Below are positions 23,690 to 36,200 of a stretch of 64,000 nt of DNA, one piece after another. The position numbers were made by a program, and so were the translations under genes. Positions within the stretch are counted from its first letter, which is position 1, and each line of letters opens with the position of its first letter. The DNA comes from Arctopsyche grandis (Eukaryota > Arthropoda > Insecta > Trichoptera > Hydropsychidae): NCBI RefSeq assembly GCF_051622035.1, contig NC_135355.1:2232001-2296000 (forward strand), in the 5' to 3' direction. Under the pieces are notes generated by a model. That model ran no database searches. It was given only the letters and a program-made list of their open reading frames with translations, and was not told the origin of the DNA.

Positions 23690-24510
23690 ATTTTAAAATA
23701 GGGGTTACTAACCATTTGATACAACAAAACAAAAAACAAAAAAATCTTTATGATATAAATGATTGCATTTTGTAAAACATAAATTTTTTTTAGACAAGGG
23801 TTATCAACCTTTTTTTATATAATAAATTTTTAAAATATTCCCATCTTCTTTATGATATATGTAATTGATTGCAAAATTTAAAATATTATAATTTTTTGGA
23901 CTTGGGTTTTTATAGAAAAAAAATCTAAAAATATTCCATCGTCTTTAAGCCATAAATAATTGTAAAATTTAAAATAAAATTAATTTTTGGACTGGGGTAA
24001 CCAAACTTTTTTTATACAATAAAATCAGATGAAATCTTTAAATTTTGGGAATTTTAATGAATAAATGATGGGAATTTTTTAAAGATTTTTTTTACATTAA
24101 AAAATTTTGTTGTATAACAAGGTGACGATGGACGATGAGAATATTTTTAGATTTTGTTTCACTTTAAAAAATTTGTTGCATAAAAAGGCTGGTTGCCCTA
24201 GTCAAAATTTATAGTATTTTAAATTCCGCAATAATTTATATCATAAAAAGGTCGGTTACCCTAGTCCAAAAAAACATTTTATTTTAAATTTTGTCATCAT
24301 TTATAGCATAAAAAGGATGGGAATATTTTTAAAATTTCATTTCCAACTTGATAAAATTTTGCTGTATAAAAAAAGACTGGTTACTGGTTTAGTCAAAATG
24401 TTATCATATTTTAAAATTTGCCCAAATTTATAGTCCAAAGATGATGGAAATATTTTATCATTTTTTTTTCTTACTTTAAAATTTTTTTGTATAAAAACAG
24501 CTTAGTTACC
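23690..24510. repeat. Long imperfect palindrome built of about 110-base units
   Basis: Left of about 24070 the units read GGACTTGGGTTTTTATA, GGACTGGGGTAACCAAAC and TTCCATCGTCTTTAAGCC. Right of it the same words appear inverted and repeated (GGTTACCCTAGTCCAAAA, AAAGGATGGGAATATTTTTA). At least two to three degenerate units lie on each side of a centre near 24070. This is foldback-element architecture; no coding sequence. Confidence 0.6.
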
Positions 24511-24599
24511 TGCCCCTGTCTACAGAAATCACAGTTGGAAAACATGGGTATAAAACGGAGATTACAGTCTCCCACTGTCAAGCAACAATCCACTAAATT

Positions 24600-25044
24600 A
24601 GCCAGCAGCATAGCTCGGTCGTTAAGCTTTTGCTTAGCGTCGTGAGGCGCCGGGTTCGATCCCAGGGCCGGGCCTCGAGTGAAAATGAATTTTTCATAGT
24701 ATGCTGTTGGTCAGACCTGGATTTGTGACTTCAGGTTGATCGTTTCCTATCAGAGTTTGCCAATTTTCTCTGATTTCATTGTTGAAACGGTTCCCGGAAA
24801 AAAATGGCTAAAAATCCTTCCCATACAATAATGTCACCTATAATTTGTAATTGATTAATGTGCAATAAATAAGTTTGTGTACAATTTGATAGATGTCTCA
24901 TTGATTTGTGAGTTTTTCAGTGTCTCGTAATTCAGTGACTAATAAAAAAAATGCTGCATTGTAATCGGCCAGGAAGGCGTATTGGGGTTTACCTGTAAGG
25001 CCTACCTGGTATATGTATATGTAAAAAATAAATAAATAAATAAA
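24600..25044 (+). mobile_element. tRNA-derived SINE, full-length copy
   Basis: Head AGCCAGCAGCATAGCTCGG with the A-box-like TAGCTCGGTCG and the B box GGTTCGATCCC. Then the body (GATCGTTTCCTATCAGAG, TTGTTGAAACGGTTCC), a short hairpin-like 3' motif (CAGGAAGGCG...TAAGGCCTACCTGG) and a (TAAA)n tail. It belongs with the copies at 44685 and 49379. Confidence 0.82.
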
Positions 25045-25124
25045 GACTGTAATCTCCGTTTCCCGCATACAATGTGTTCAAGATAAGTTATGTACATTAT
25101 TTTAATAATTTATCCAGCAGTCAT

Positions 25125-25516
25125 TTTTCATTCGAAGTGTTTCATTATGTTGATCATCATCAGCATTGCGATATTAGCGTTCAATGAGACAAACCGCTTT
25201 GTCGTAGCTATACATTTGCATTCCCTCTCTATTTTCCTATAATAAAAATACAGTTTTTTTTTTAAATATAATTAGTGTTGTGGCTGTTGATAATTTACTA
25301 GTTGTTTTTGGAAAGGAATTGATGCGTGAGTTGAATTTGAAATTAAAAATTTTGATTTGTGATTATTTTTACAAGAATATAATTTCGCTTACAGATAGAA
25401 TTTCGAAAGGGAAGATATTTTTCAAACTGCCAATTGAATTTGGTGCATTAGATCAGTGCCTTTCACTTCTCTATGGTGTCGGAATTGGAATTGCACATTT
25501 GAGTCGGGATCTTTAA
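25125..25516 (-). pseudogene. Decayed 3' end of a second TTLL2 copy (last two exons)
   Basis: 25130-25242 matches the last TTLL2 exon 29466-29648 (CTTCATTGAGCTGATCATC versus TTCATTATGTTGATCATC; CGTTCAATTAGACGAGTCGC versus CGTTCAATGAGACAAACCGC), with an internal deletion. 25388-25516 matches the exon 31078-31251 (CGATTGAATTTGGTGC versus CAATTGAATTTGGTGC; GGTGTTGGAAGTGGAGC versus GGTGTCGGAATTGGAATTGC). The frame is broken. Its order and strand relative to the truncated FLASH copy just above it fit a deletion inside a tandem duplication. Confidence 0.7.
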
Positions 25517-25639
25517 TGTTTGTTCCATTTCAGATCTCGTCACTTCAGTGCAATACTTACAAGACTTCTCTTAATATTGTTGAGTAAATTTGTTCAACTT
25601 TCTCGGCAATGATTCAGTTTGTCTTTCTTTACTATTAAA

Positions 25640-26733
25640 TCATCTACTATAATATCTTTCTGACCGATTTCTGCTCCCAGATCTTGACCTATTGCTATGT
25701 TCTAAATATCGCCATTTAGGCGACCTTCGATTTGATCTAAAATTTTAATTTGTATTTATTTTAATACTATTACATTTATGACGACGATTATTTATATAAA
25801 AAAGTATACCTATGAGGTGACGGTGTACGAGGGCGTTTTCTTTCATAATTATCGTACGGATAATTGGCTTTGTTTTCTGTTCCTTCTAGTTGACGTTCAT
25901 TGAATCTTGGATTTGATTCTGATATCCGTTTTTTATGGAGATTAATATCTGGTTTTGATTTAGCTTTTTGATACGTCACCTAAAATATACATAAAAGTAA
26001 TAATAATAAAAGATTACTGTTCAGAAATAATTCAGATAAGTGTTGATATTAATTACTTCGACAGGACGAGATGAAGACATTAAACTTTCACTATTAGTAT
26101 GAACGGCATTTGAAAGGTTCGGTCCAGTACAGTTATTATGATCATTTTTCACATTCAATACTTGACTTAACTTCAATTGATCTAATCTGCAGATTTAAAT
26201 ATAATTAGAATCATAGCAATAATGTTAAAAAATAGCATCACGAAAAAGAAACAAACTTACTCAGCACGGACTTCATTAAACATTCGATCCTTTCGTTTTA
26301 TTTCTGCAGTAGCTGTCTTATATAGAGTGGAAATGTTCGTTTGCAAAGTATCATTTTCATTTTCGAGATTGGTGCATTTCTGCAAACGTTTCGATAGCAT
26401 GTGAAACAATAATTAAGTTATGAATACACGTCAACCGATGTACAGATTGAATATTACCTCTGTAACAGTTTTAATGTCAATCTTAAGGTCTTCTATATCA
26501 CCACGCAGTGATTCATTCGTTTCCAAAAGCTGGTAATAATAAGTGATTTAAATATACAAGAGACTAGACGTGTAAACAATAATATTTAGAGGTTATGGTG
26601 TTTGTATACTTACTTGTCTTAGCTGCTGGCTGAAGTCGAAGTCATCGATTTGATCGTAAAGTTCTTCAGGCACAATTGGAGCAGATATTTGTGGATTTGT
26701 TGGATCTTCTGGAGGTTCGCATTTTACTTCCAT
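25640..26733 (-). CDS. Truncated FLASH-like paralogue (N-terminal half only)
   Basis: Six exons: 26733-26614, 26529-26458, 26379-26261, 26186-26057, 25979-25810, 25736-25640, giving 235 residues. All five introns sit at the same places and phases as in the gene at 19824-22680. It keeps the acidic motif PEELYDQIDDFDF, the coiled coil (LENENDTLQTNISTLYKTA) and the SPSPHR/RSRSGSRNRSERYY segment, then stops at TGA 25642-25640. Homology continues in frame past the stop (KERQTE, LPRKLNKFT) and then decays, so the stop is secondary truncation of a longer ancestor. It could make a protein with the dimerisation and Lsm11-binding part but no C-terminal part; it could equally be a young pseudogene. No frame break before the stop. 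Confidence 0.6.
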
Positions 26734-26739
26734 CTCTTG

Positions 26740-27829
26740 ACTTTGACAGCTACGGACTAAACAGCTAAAATCACTACCAAGGCTTAAATAATAAATACAT
26801 ATATTGAAGAAGTTTTTTCCCCCCCACGATGCTTAAAAATCCAATTTGATTTTTTAAACATTATTTATGGATATGCTAAGCAGTATTAAAACAAGTCACT
26901 ATTAAAATTAGGATATGTTTTGTTAATTTAGATTTTATTTCTGAAATAAGACCACTGGGTAAGTGAAACCAAAAATTGGCCTAGTCAAAGCCGACATGAA
27001 GCAAAGTAGAATTTTCAGTGTTAAAAGCATCTCCTTATGGGGACTGATCTATTTGTGAAGGTGTTCTTCACTACCAGTCCGCCATGTATTATAGACGAGT
27101 TCGTCTGTGTTTTAGTAGTTAATACTGCTGTTTGTTTGAATAAAGTTGTTTTATTGTTTGCCTAAATATTGTACAAGTGTATTAGAATATTTGGGGAAGT
27201 TTTCTTGAAGCGGCTATTGGCTGTTGACTTGGTGTCGTGATGGCCGCTGGATCTGCAATGTGTCGTTGCTCTGGATCCGGCTATGTTCAGATGTCTCTGG
27301 ATATGGCAGTGTGTTGCTGGCTCGGCATTCGGCTATGTTCAGAAGGTCTCTGGATGCGGCAGTGTGTTGCCGGCTCGTTCGGCTGGTCCGCTGCTGTGTG
27401 TCGGCGCTTGTTGCTGTGGGTCGACTGAAGTTGTTTGGGGTGGACCTCCTTTTATATTGTTTTTGGGCATCACGTGACTCGTTGCAGCTGGTGTCTATGC
27501 GTGTGCGAGGAATGTGTTTTTGTCGATTAGGGTGGAACTTGCTAGAACGTTTGACACCGTTCCGCTCGATTTAGTTTAATGGCTGCAGGTGTTTTTCGAC
27601 CAGTTTTGTTCCACTCGACTTGTAGGGGTGGAACTTGCTAGAACGTTTGGCGATTGATTCCAAGAAGTGCACGTGGTGTTTACGTGTGCGAGTTATGCGA
27701 GGAATGTGGTTTGTTGTTGTGGAATATGCTCGAATGTTTCGATGACGATGACGATGACGAGATTCTTACATCCTAATCAGATTGATTGTATCAGCATTTA
27801 TTATATGATTCAGTTATGGTGACAATTAA
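26740..27829. other. Gene-free stretch with GC-rich tandem segment
   Basis: 27275-27380 holds two imperfect copies of a unit of about 54 bases (CGGCTATGTTCAGA...GCAGTGTGTTGC). 27530-27660 holds two copies of GGGTGGAACTTGCTAGAACG. The composition differs sharply from the surroundings and open frames here are by-products of GC content. It may be part of an LTR or of a recent insertion, but no termini were found. A (GATGAC)n-like tract lies at about 27740-27760. Confidence 0.4.
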
Positions 27830-28395
<566 letters not shown>

Positions 28396-28534
28396 TTAAG
28401 AGTGTGTATTGATATTTGACAATTGGCTGATGTTATGAGTCCAATTTGAACATGTGTGAACATAGCCTAGAGAAAAGAAAAATGTCAGAATAGCATTGAC
28501 CTGGCAAATTATTGTAGTTTATCTTATTTAATTT

Positions 28535-28696
28535 CAGTGGCGGCTCGTGAGAATTCATAGGGGGGGCTGTAGAGATTAATCGGGCTGTAGTAGCTCGTTG
28601 ACTATACCGGTGATCAAATGCAGACAAAAATAGCATGAATTTGTATTATACTGGGAGGACTGCAGCCCTGCAGCCCATATAGATGAGCCGCCACTG
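28535..28696. mobile_element. Short hAT MITE
   Basis: CAGTGGCGGCTCGTGA at the left and GATGAGCCGCCACTG at the right. The flanks TTTAATTT and TTAAATTT are a near-identical 8-base pair. 162 bases, with G- and GCAGCC-rich subterminal parts. A related single end (CAGGGACGGCTCGTGAC) is at 43511. Confidence 0.65.
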
Positions 28697-28720
28697 TTAA
28701 ATTTATCTAAAATAGGCATT

Positions 28721-29057
28721 GGGGCCGTCGACACCGACAATATTACTTACAATATTTTCCGTATCCAGCTTCCATATATCCACTTGTGGTTGCTATATGT
28801 ATGGGAATTGGGGTTCGGCGATTATTGGTCACAAAGCGCTCGCTAAAATCTCTACAACGGAACATCTGGTAGCCGAAAAGTCCATCATACTAACAATGAC
28901 TTTGATACTAACGAGAATTCGAGTGCCGAATATTCCGTATTCGCGATTTTCATGGCAAAAATTGTCTTTTGGGCGATCGTAATGTGACTAATAATCCAAT
29001 TACCGGGAACTGGATACGAAAAATATTGTAAGTAATATTGACGGTGTCGACGGCCCC
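28721..29057. mobile_element. MITE with about 48-base inverted ends
   Basis: GGGGCCGTCGACACCG at the left and CGGTGTCGACGGCCCC at the right head nearly perfect inverted arms that also include ATATTACTTACAATATT. A related, degraded inner sequence is at 48740-48910 (TGGTCACAAAG, CTAGATGTTCCG). No target duplication seen. Confidence 0.7.
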
Positions 29058-29285
29058 TTGTTAAATGGAAAATTATGGAGATAAGATTTTACGAAGCTCA
29101 GTAATGATTACTGTTATTTATAGATAAAAGATACTCAAATTCAAACCAGAAGAATGGATAAATAAAACAAATTAAATATAATATTTTGCTTTAATGTTTT
29201 TTTTTCATTTTTGCATACAATGTTTCGAATATTAGTTTAATGGCATTTAAATATATAATAGTTGCAAGATACATTTGAAAATAAT

Positions 29286-29291
29286 TTTATT
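29286..29291 (-). terminator. Candidate polyadenylation signal of TTLL2
   Basis: AATAAA on the minus strand about 175 bases after the TTLL2 stop codon. Confidence 0.4.
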
Positions 29292-29465
29292 GCATATATT
29301 TGCATGTTTGTAATGTGGGTTTGTGAAGTGAAATACATACATACATAGATTGTTTTAATACCTGAAATTGGAATACAGTGGGGAATGATACTCTTAAATA
29401 TAGTACAAAAATAAGTACATACATATTCGAATATTAAGAAAGATTACAATGTGGCACATTATCAT

Positions 29466-32400
29466 TCACTTATCAGGCAACCATATTTGAATATGATATT
29501 GCAATTCTTTACGGAGTGCTTCATTGAGCTGATCATCGTCTGCATCGGGATATTGACGTTCAATTAGACGAGTCGCTTTATTGTAGCGGGCAATGTTTCC
29601 AACGGCTGTACGTATATCATAATCAGTTTGCATTCTCTTTTTATTTTCCTATAAAGATTCATTTATTTTAATGTAAATATTAACGATGCGGTGCAAACGA
29701 TCGACAAGCGCCAGACAGACTGAACCACAGATTAACGACACGTGTACCTTATGCGTGCGCACTGCTCGCACGTACACTAAGCGAAATCTACCCGAAGTCC
29801 CGACATGCCTACACTGTATACGTTATGTGCTTCTGATACTTTAGTGCCGAATTTTGCCTTTTTAAACTCGCCAGAAACATCCAACTCAATTTTAATAATT
29901 ACCATTTTAATAAATGCATCTGTGCACATCGAAAGGTTACTCGTCATCTGATGTGCAATCTATCATTCGTGAAGTTGACAATTGCGTTTAAAGCAGCCAT
30001 CCAGTTAATCTGTGGTTCAGTCTGTCTGGCGCTTGTCGATCGTTTGCACCAAATCCGAAATTTTTAGTCAAATTTTAACAATACTATGTTCGATGCTTGT
30101 TAGGTGCAATAGTGGTGTAAATCAAATGATACGACATTACATTCAAAGCAATAACTTTTCATGTTATATAAACTAATAGGAATCAGGATAAATATATTTA
30201 ATGTTGCACCTTGAAATTTGGGTCCGACGATAAAAATGCGAACACGATAAAATCGAACAGCGAAAATTGGGTGTGCGGTTTTTCGCGTTCGGATTTCTTT
30301 CGTGCGGTTTTATCCAAACACTGAAATTTGTTAGTAAATGCATTAGATATGCCGTCGTTCCTCATAAACTTGGAAATATTGGGATTTTTAACCGTTTGCC
30401 CGCGGCCGTCTTCTATGGAAGCTTTGCGCGACAAGTGTGTAGCGCGACTGTCTTCCATAGAATATCTGAACTTTGCACGGGATTTTGAGCCTTATATGCG
30501 CCTATTTCAACTGTTTTAAGGTTCAAAATTGGTTGAATATATTACTGAGAGTTGATTGCCATCTATTCAATTTGCTTAAAATGAATATATACCAGTCAAA
30601 ATTAGTTTTTTGTGGAACCATACTGAAACCTCGTTTGTGTGACGTCACGTCTGTTGAACAATGGCGACGATACGTCTCAATTGTATGAAGAATGCAATTA
30701 TTAAAATTGAGTTGGATCTTTCTGGCGAGTTTAATAAGGCAAAATTCGGAACTAAAGTATCAGAAGCACAGAACGTATACAGGGTAGGACTATGTCGGGA
30801 CTTCGGGTAGATTTCGCTTAGTGTAAGTGCGAGCAGTGCGCATGCATAAGGTACACGTGTCGCACTGCTCGCACTTACACTAAGCGAAATCTACCCGAAG
30901 TTCCGACATATAAAGGTTACTCGTCATCTGATGTGCAATTTTTCATTCCTGAAGTCGAGAATTGCGTTTAAAGCAGCCATCCAGTTAATCTGTGGTTCAG
31001 TCTGTCTGGCGCTTGTCGATCGTTTGCACCAAACCCAAATATTAATACAAGCATGTGCTATAATAAATCATATTTACAGGTAAAGATTCTAATGGGAAGA
31101 CTTTAGTCCAACCGCCGATTGAATTTGGTGCTGCAGACCAGTCTCTTCCATTTCCCCATGGTGTTGGAAGTGGAGCTGCACATTTGCGTTGCTTTTGATC
31201 ACATTTTTTAATTACACTATACCGGCCCCAAGTTTCATCAGTCAATGGTTCCTAGAAATGTACTTAATACAATCCTAATTTTATTTCTCAGTTTATATAT
31301 GTATATGAAATATAATATACCATTGGTTGTTGGACATATTTTGGTGGGAATGATAACGTTATTGCTGGGATAGGACGAGTTTGTTTGCGCGACGGAGATG
31401 GTTTGGTGTGTAGCGATGAACGGTGAGATCTTCCTGAACCAGGTCGACCATGTTTGAATTTTGTTCTTGGTACTATGTGAGCCTGCTTTTGAAATTATTT
31501 ATCGTTATTACATCATAGTTTTTGATAGATAAATGTTTTTAAGAAACACATTAAACCTCTGTTCTTTTATTCCACTGACTATTTTCTTTGAATTTATCGG
31601 GCACCTGTTCAGAATTTTCCGAATCTTCATCTGAGCATGATCTGAAAAATAGTATGTGCAAAAACGTATTCATTATTGACTTCGAATCGGTTTCTCAAAT
31701 ATAATTTATTTAAAATAATTTGAAAAATACCCCAAAACAGCATTTTCTTTAGATCTATCTTTGGACCAGACGGTGAATAAAGATAAGCCAGTGTTGCACA
31801 TGGGCAATCCGAGTAGGTCAAACAAATCGTGCAAGAGAGGTTTCTTGACAATCTCATCAGCATCACAATCGTTAGCTAAAGCAGGACTCAGGTTGACCTA
31901 AAATTATTTATGATCAATTAAAATGAAAAATTACACCGTTGACAAAATTAAGTGAAACAAAAAAATAAAAATTCAAAAGAAATTGAATGTAAAATTACTA
32001 AATTTTACTTCCAGTAGCCAAGGTCGTAGATCAGCATCGACGAGGACGTCGAATCCGAAGAATTCGAAGCAGTTACGAGATGGTGGTATACCGGCAGCTT
32101 GTGCTAAAGCTGTAAGCACAACTAGAGCTGCAACACGTTGCCAAAGTCTCCATCCTCTACCACTTCCTACTCCTGATTGATTCATATATCGTCGAACTTG
32201 ACGAAGAGTCCACTTGCAACCTATTCTCAAAACACAAATACACATATTTACATATATGTAGTGGGTTTGGTGCAAACGATCGACAAGCGCCAGACAGACT
32301 GAACCACAGATTAACTGGATGGCTGCTTTAAACGCAATTCTCGACTTCACGAATGATAGATTGCACATCAGATGACGAGTAACCTTTCGATGTGCACAGA

Positions 32401-33200
32401 TGCAATTATTAAAATGGTAATTATTAAAATTGAGTTGGATCTTTCTGGCGAGTTAAACACGAGGCATACGTGCTTACACGCGCACTACATTTCGCGCTTC
32501 AAAAGATCAGACTCACGTACACGGGCTTATTCCGGCGTTTTTGCTCGAACCGGTAGTGGTGATTTAGTATCAACATGGATAATACGAGCTTATAAGCGCG
32601 TCTACGCTCGTACGAGTTGCGCGTATGGAAAACGACGCGCCTATACGCGCCTACATGCACTTCAAAAAACGAGATTATACGCGCGTATAAAACGCTAGTC
32701 TGAAACCGCCCTTAGTGCGAGCAGTGCGCACGCATAAGGTACACGTGTCGTTAATCTGTGGTTCAGTCTGTCTGGCGCTTGTCGATCGTTTGCACCGCAT
32801 CGATATGTAGTACATTAAATTAATAAAAAATTGAAAAGATTCTTTACCGGAACCAATTCTATCTTTGCATTCTGCATATTTCGGTCCAAATTTGTTGAGA
32901 GAACTATTTGTGAGGTGACGAAATGGATTTTGTAAGTCGGTCAAAGAGAACTTATCGGTACCTAAAATATATTTATAAATGTAGATTTATTAAATTTGAC
33001 AACATTGAAATAGATGTATAGTGAAAATTCAGTTTACTAAATCTAGCTAAGCCTTCTTTATATAAATACACAGTCAGTGGGTGATACGTTGTAATGCAGA
33101 CGTAAAGCCTCAAATCGAATTTATAGCCTCCGATAAGGAGAGGTCGTTCAATGTATCGTTGCACTACGGAGTTGCTGTCACAAGTTAAGTCACTGAGTCT
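29466..33200 (-). CDS. TTLL2: TTLL2 exons 5-12 (3' cluster)
   Basis: This cluster encodes the second half of the ATP-grasp fold and the tail. Exon 5 (33200-33038) carries KFDLRLYVC and ends in phase 1. Exon 6 carries HLTNSSLNK. Exon 7 (32220-32009) carries CKWTL and NCFEFFGFDVLVDADLRPWL. Exon 8 begins VNLSPALANDCD. Exons 9-12 encode a 193-residue C-terminal extension of lower complexity. Introns 6, 10 and 11 each hold a copy of one MITE family. Confidence 0.85.
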
Positions 33201-36200
33201 CTGAAAGTATAATAAGACATTTCATTCATTAAATTTGTATTTCAAAAATGTGTTTTTTAGATAATTTGTTGCTGCTGAGAGAGAAAGTAACATCTAAGCC
33301 CCGGTTTACACGGGCAGGATGGATTAGAACGACACCGCAGTGTTGTATGGGTGGGTATGCAATGTTTCACACGTCCTGGGTATGAAAACAATTCATACCC
33401 AATGTATGAAACAATGCATACCCACCCTACCACATTGAGCTTAGTACCCTGCGCAGGTACGGCTTCCGGTCTAATCCATCCTGCCCGTGTAAAGATGGAA
33501 TAAGAACTCTGCCTTGGACCTGGTCAGTTTGATAATAATGTGTATACATATGTACATACATGTACTTCGGTGCTCAAGACTCGTTTTCTCAACTTTTCGT
33601 TTACTTAAACAGGAGTTGTTTATTGTCTACACAAATGTATATACTTTATCTATGTACGTAGTAGTAAAAATAGATGAAGTTTTGTGATCATGCGAAAATT
33701 CGAACTTGAGATTTTGACTGATTCGAACTCAGAATCGATTACTGATCACGTTTTCATGACCTAGAAAAAATGTGTGTGTTTGTATCTGTGTATTTTGGGG
33801 ATTTTTTGAACACCTTAGTTATATCGGACTGAAACTTAGTATCGGTTACTGAAATTTTTATCGATAAGACGTAAAATTTTTTTCAATTTTTTAAGTTGAC
33901 CGGAAATGGTACCCACGGTTAAATGTAGGTGTACTCTTTTTTATATTTTCGAATTCAATTATCTCCCAAACCGCTAACTGAATCGGACTGAAAATTTTTA
34001 ACATGTATTAGAAATAATAATCTTTATAAACTTATATATATATTTTTTTAAATATTTTCATCTGAACCGAAAGTAGTACTTTTACTCTAGAGAATCAAGG
34101 TTTATGTTTTTCTTAGAAACCTTTTAGTTTATTGAACTGAAATTTCATATCTGGAAGTTAAAGCGTAATACCAAATTATATATAAAATTTGTGGCAAAGT
34201 GGCAGTTTACTCTTGTTCGATTTTTTTTCCACTATTTTTTGCGACCCCTTAAACATGTGTGTTCTTCACGAAAAAATTCAAGTATAATTCTTGTATTAAT
34301 GTGATGAAAATAAAAAAAATCACTAAATTTAATGAACCGGAAGTGGGATTTTTTTCCAATGTTGTGCCAACTATTCTGTCCACAACCCTAAACGTATCAA
34401 ACTGAAAATTTATATTTGTATTCTTTATGTACTAACTTAGAGCTGATAAGGTTTTGGTCAGAATTTGTAAACCGGAAGTAGTATTTTTTTTTAAAACAAT
34501 ATTTCATTATTTTATTTTGACCTTTTAAATTATTTTTATTTTCTTGATATTTATTGTGTATAGTACTGATATTAATATTATGAATTTCTGGATTTGAACA
34601 GGACTATTCACGTTGTTTAATGGATTATTATGAATTAAAATACTAAAATTTTACTTTTTAAAATATTTTAATCTTCTTGATATTTATTGTGTATACTGAT
34701 AGTGATTTTAAGTAATAAAAAAAAACTGAACAAAATCTGACAACTGGAAGTAGAACTTTTGTCGTGTGCAAGTTTCCATACATTTGCGCTCAATTTGTAT
34801 CGAAAATGCTGTCATAGCTATTCGTATTTCAGAATGTTGCTGATATGTGTGAATGTGTCTGTACGGTTCGATATAGAATTTTTTTTTGTGACTTTCTTAT
34901 ATTCCTCAAATACATTGATAAAGTCATGGGCTGGTCACATCAAATTTTTTTTAATTTCAAAATGTGTTTTATCTGTGAGAAGACGATTATTATAATATCG
35001 GATGAGTGGTTATTTCCATGCGGTTTTTCATTAAAAGTTGAAATCAGTATAACCCGTCATTCCTCTATTTTCAATAGTCACTCGTTTTTTTGTGCGGTTT
35101 TTCAATTATCATTGAAATTATCTTGAAAAAAATACATTTTTTCGTTATGAATCAATTCTTAATTGCTTACTTTAAATTTTATTCATTTTGAGTGCAAAAT
35201 TTTCATGGCGGATTTGAGTAGATTGTTGAATTCTATTATCGATGATCTTATTTTTAATTTCAAAATTTGTTTTATCTGTGAGAAGCCGATTTATTTAATA
35301 TCGGATGAGTGGTTCTTTCCATGTGGTTTTTCGTTATTATTGTAAATAAAATATTGTAAAAACATGTTTTTCTGTGGTATAACGTCACATCCGAGTAAGC
35401 AATCTAGCGCTAGTCCTTTAACTCTAAATTCGTTTTAAAAAACTCAAAAAACTGTTTTTATTCCTGCAAAAGATGTGAATTAATTAACAATTCAATCATT
35501 TGAATTTTCAAACATCAATATCTTAATACCAATCCAGACACAATATCTTTGCTCAGATTGTTCATTTAAGCCATCAATCGTAAATATTTTTGGTTTTTAA
35601 AGATTACGTTTATTATACATACAATTGACCAATAGAGGATTCGAGGGAAAAATAAATACGATCTTCTCAATGATTATGAATAAATAGATAAATAAAATAA
35701 CTAAACGTTACTTTGTTTATTTTAACCTTATTCTAATTATGTACATTAAAAATAAAATCGTTGACTTGCACTTATTTTTATTTCAGTTTTTATATTAACA
35801 TGATATGTGTGTGAATGAAATTCTTATTAATACACTATGAACGTGCTTACTCTTTATTTATACCTATTTCAAGAGCAATAATTCAATAAATTGGGTAACA
35901 TGGCAATTTAAAGTGATTTTTTATATTTCAAATATTGCTATTATTTTCATTTTTAATAATTTTATACTTTGGCAAGAAAAGTCAATCTTACTATAATCAT
36001 TCAAGCTGGAGTCAGAGTCGAATCATAGCAAAACGTTGGAGTCGGTAAATTCTGATCCGACTCCACAGCCCTGATCTAAACTAAAGTTCAATTATATATG
36101 TTGGTCACCTGTGATGGCACTATGGATGGCATTTATGAGAAATAATTAATTTCAATAAATAATTAATATCCATTTCAATGCAACGAAAAGGATGAGATAT

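Noticed and set aside
24600-24672. A tRNA gene
   Set aside because: A and B boxes are present, but no cloverleaf pairing; the sequence continues into a repeated SINE body with a TAAA tail and has two sisters in the window.
27224-27574. 116-codon frame rich in Cys/Leu/Trp
   Set aside because: Follows from a GC-rich tandem repeat; overlapping frames exist in two other phases and no family is visible.
28719-28982. 87-codon frame
   Set aside because: Lies inside a MITE with 48-base inverted ends.
30386-30530. piggyBac end at TTTAACCGTTTGCCCGCG
   Set aside because: One plausible left terminus, but no matching inverted end before a second TTAA.
32372-32698. 108-codon frame with many Arg/Tyr
   Set aside because: Encoded by the CG-rich insertion within MITE M1 copy 3.
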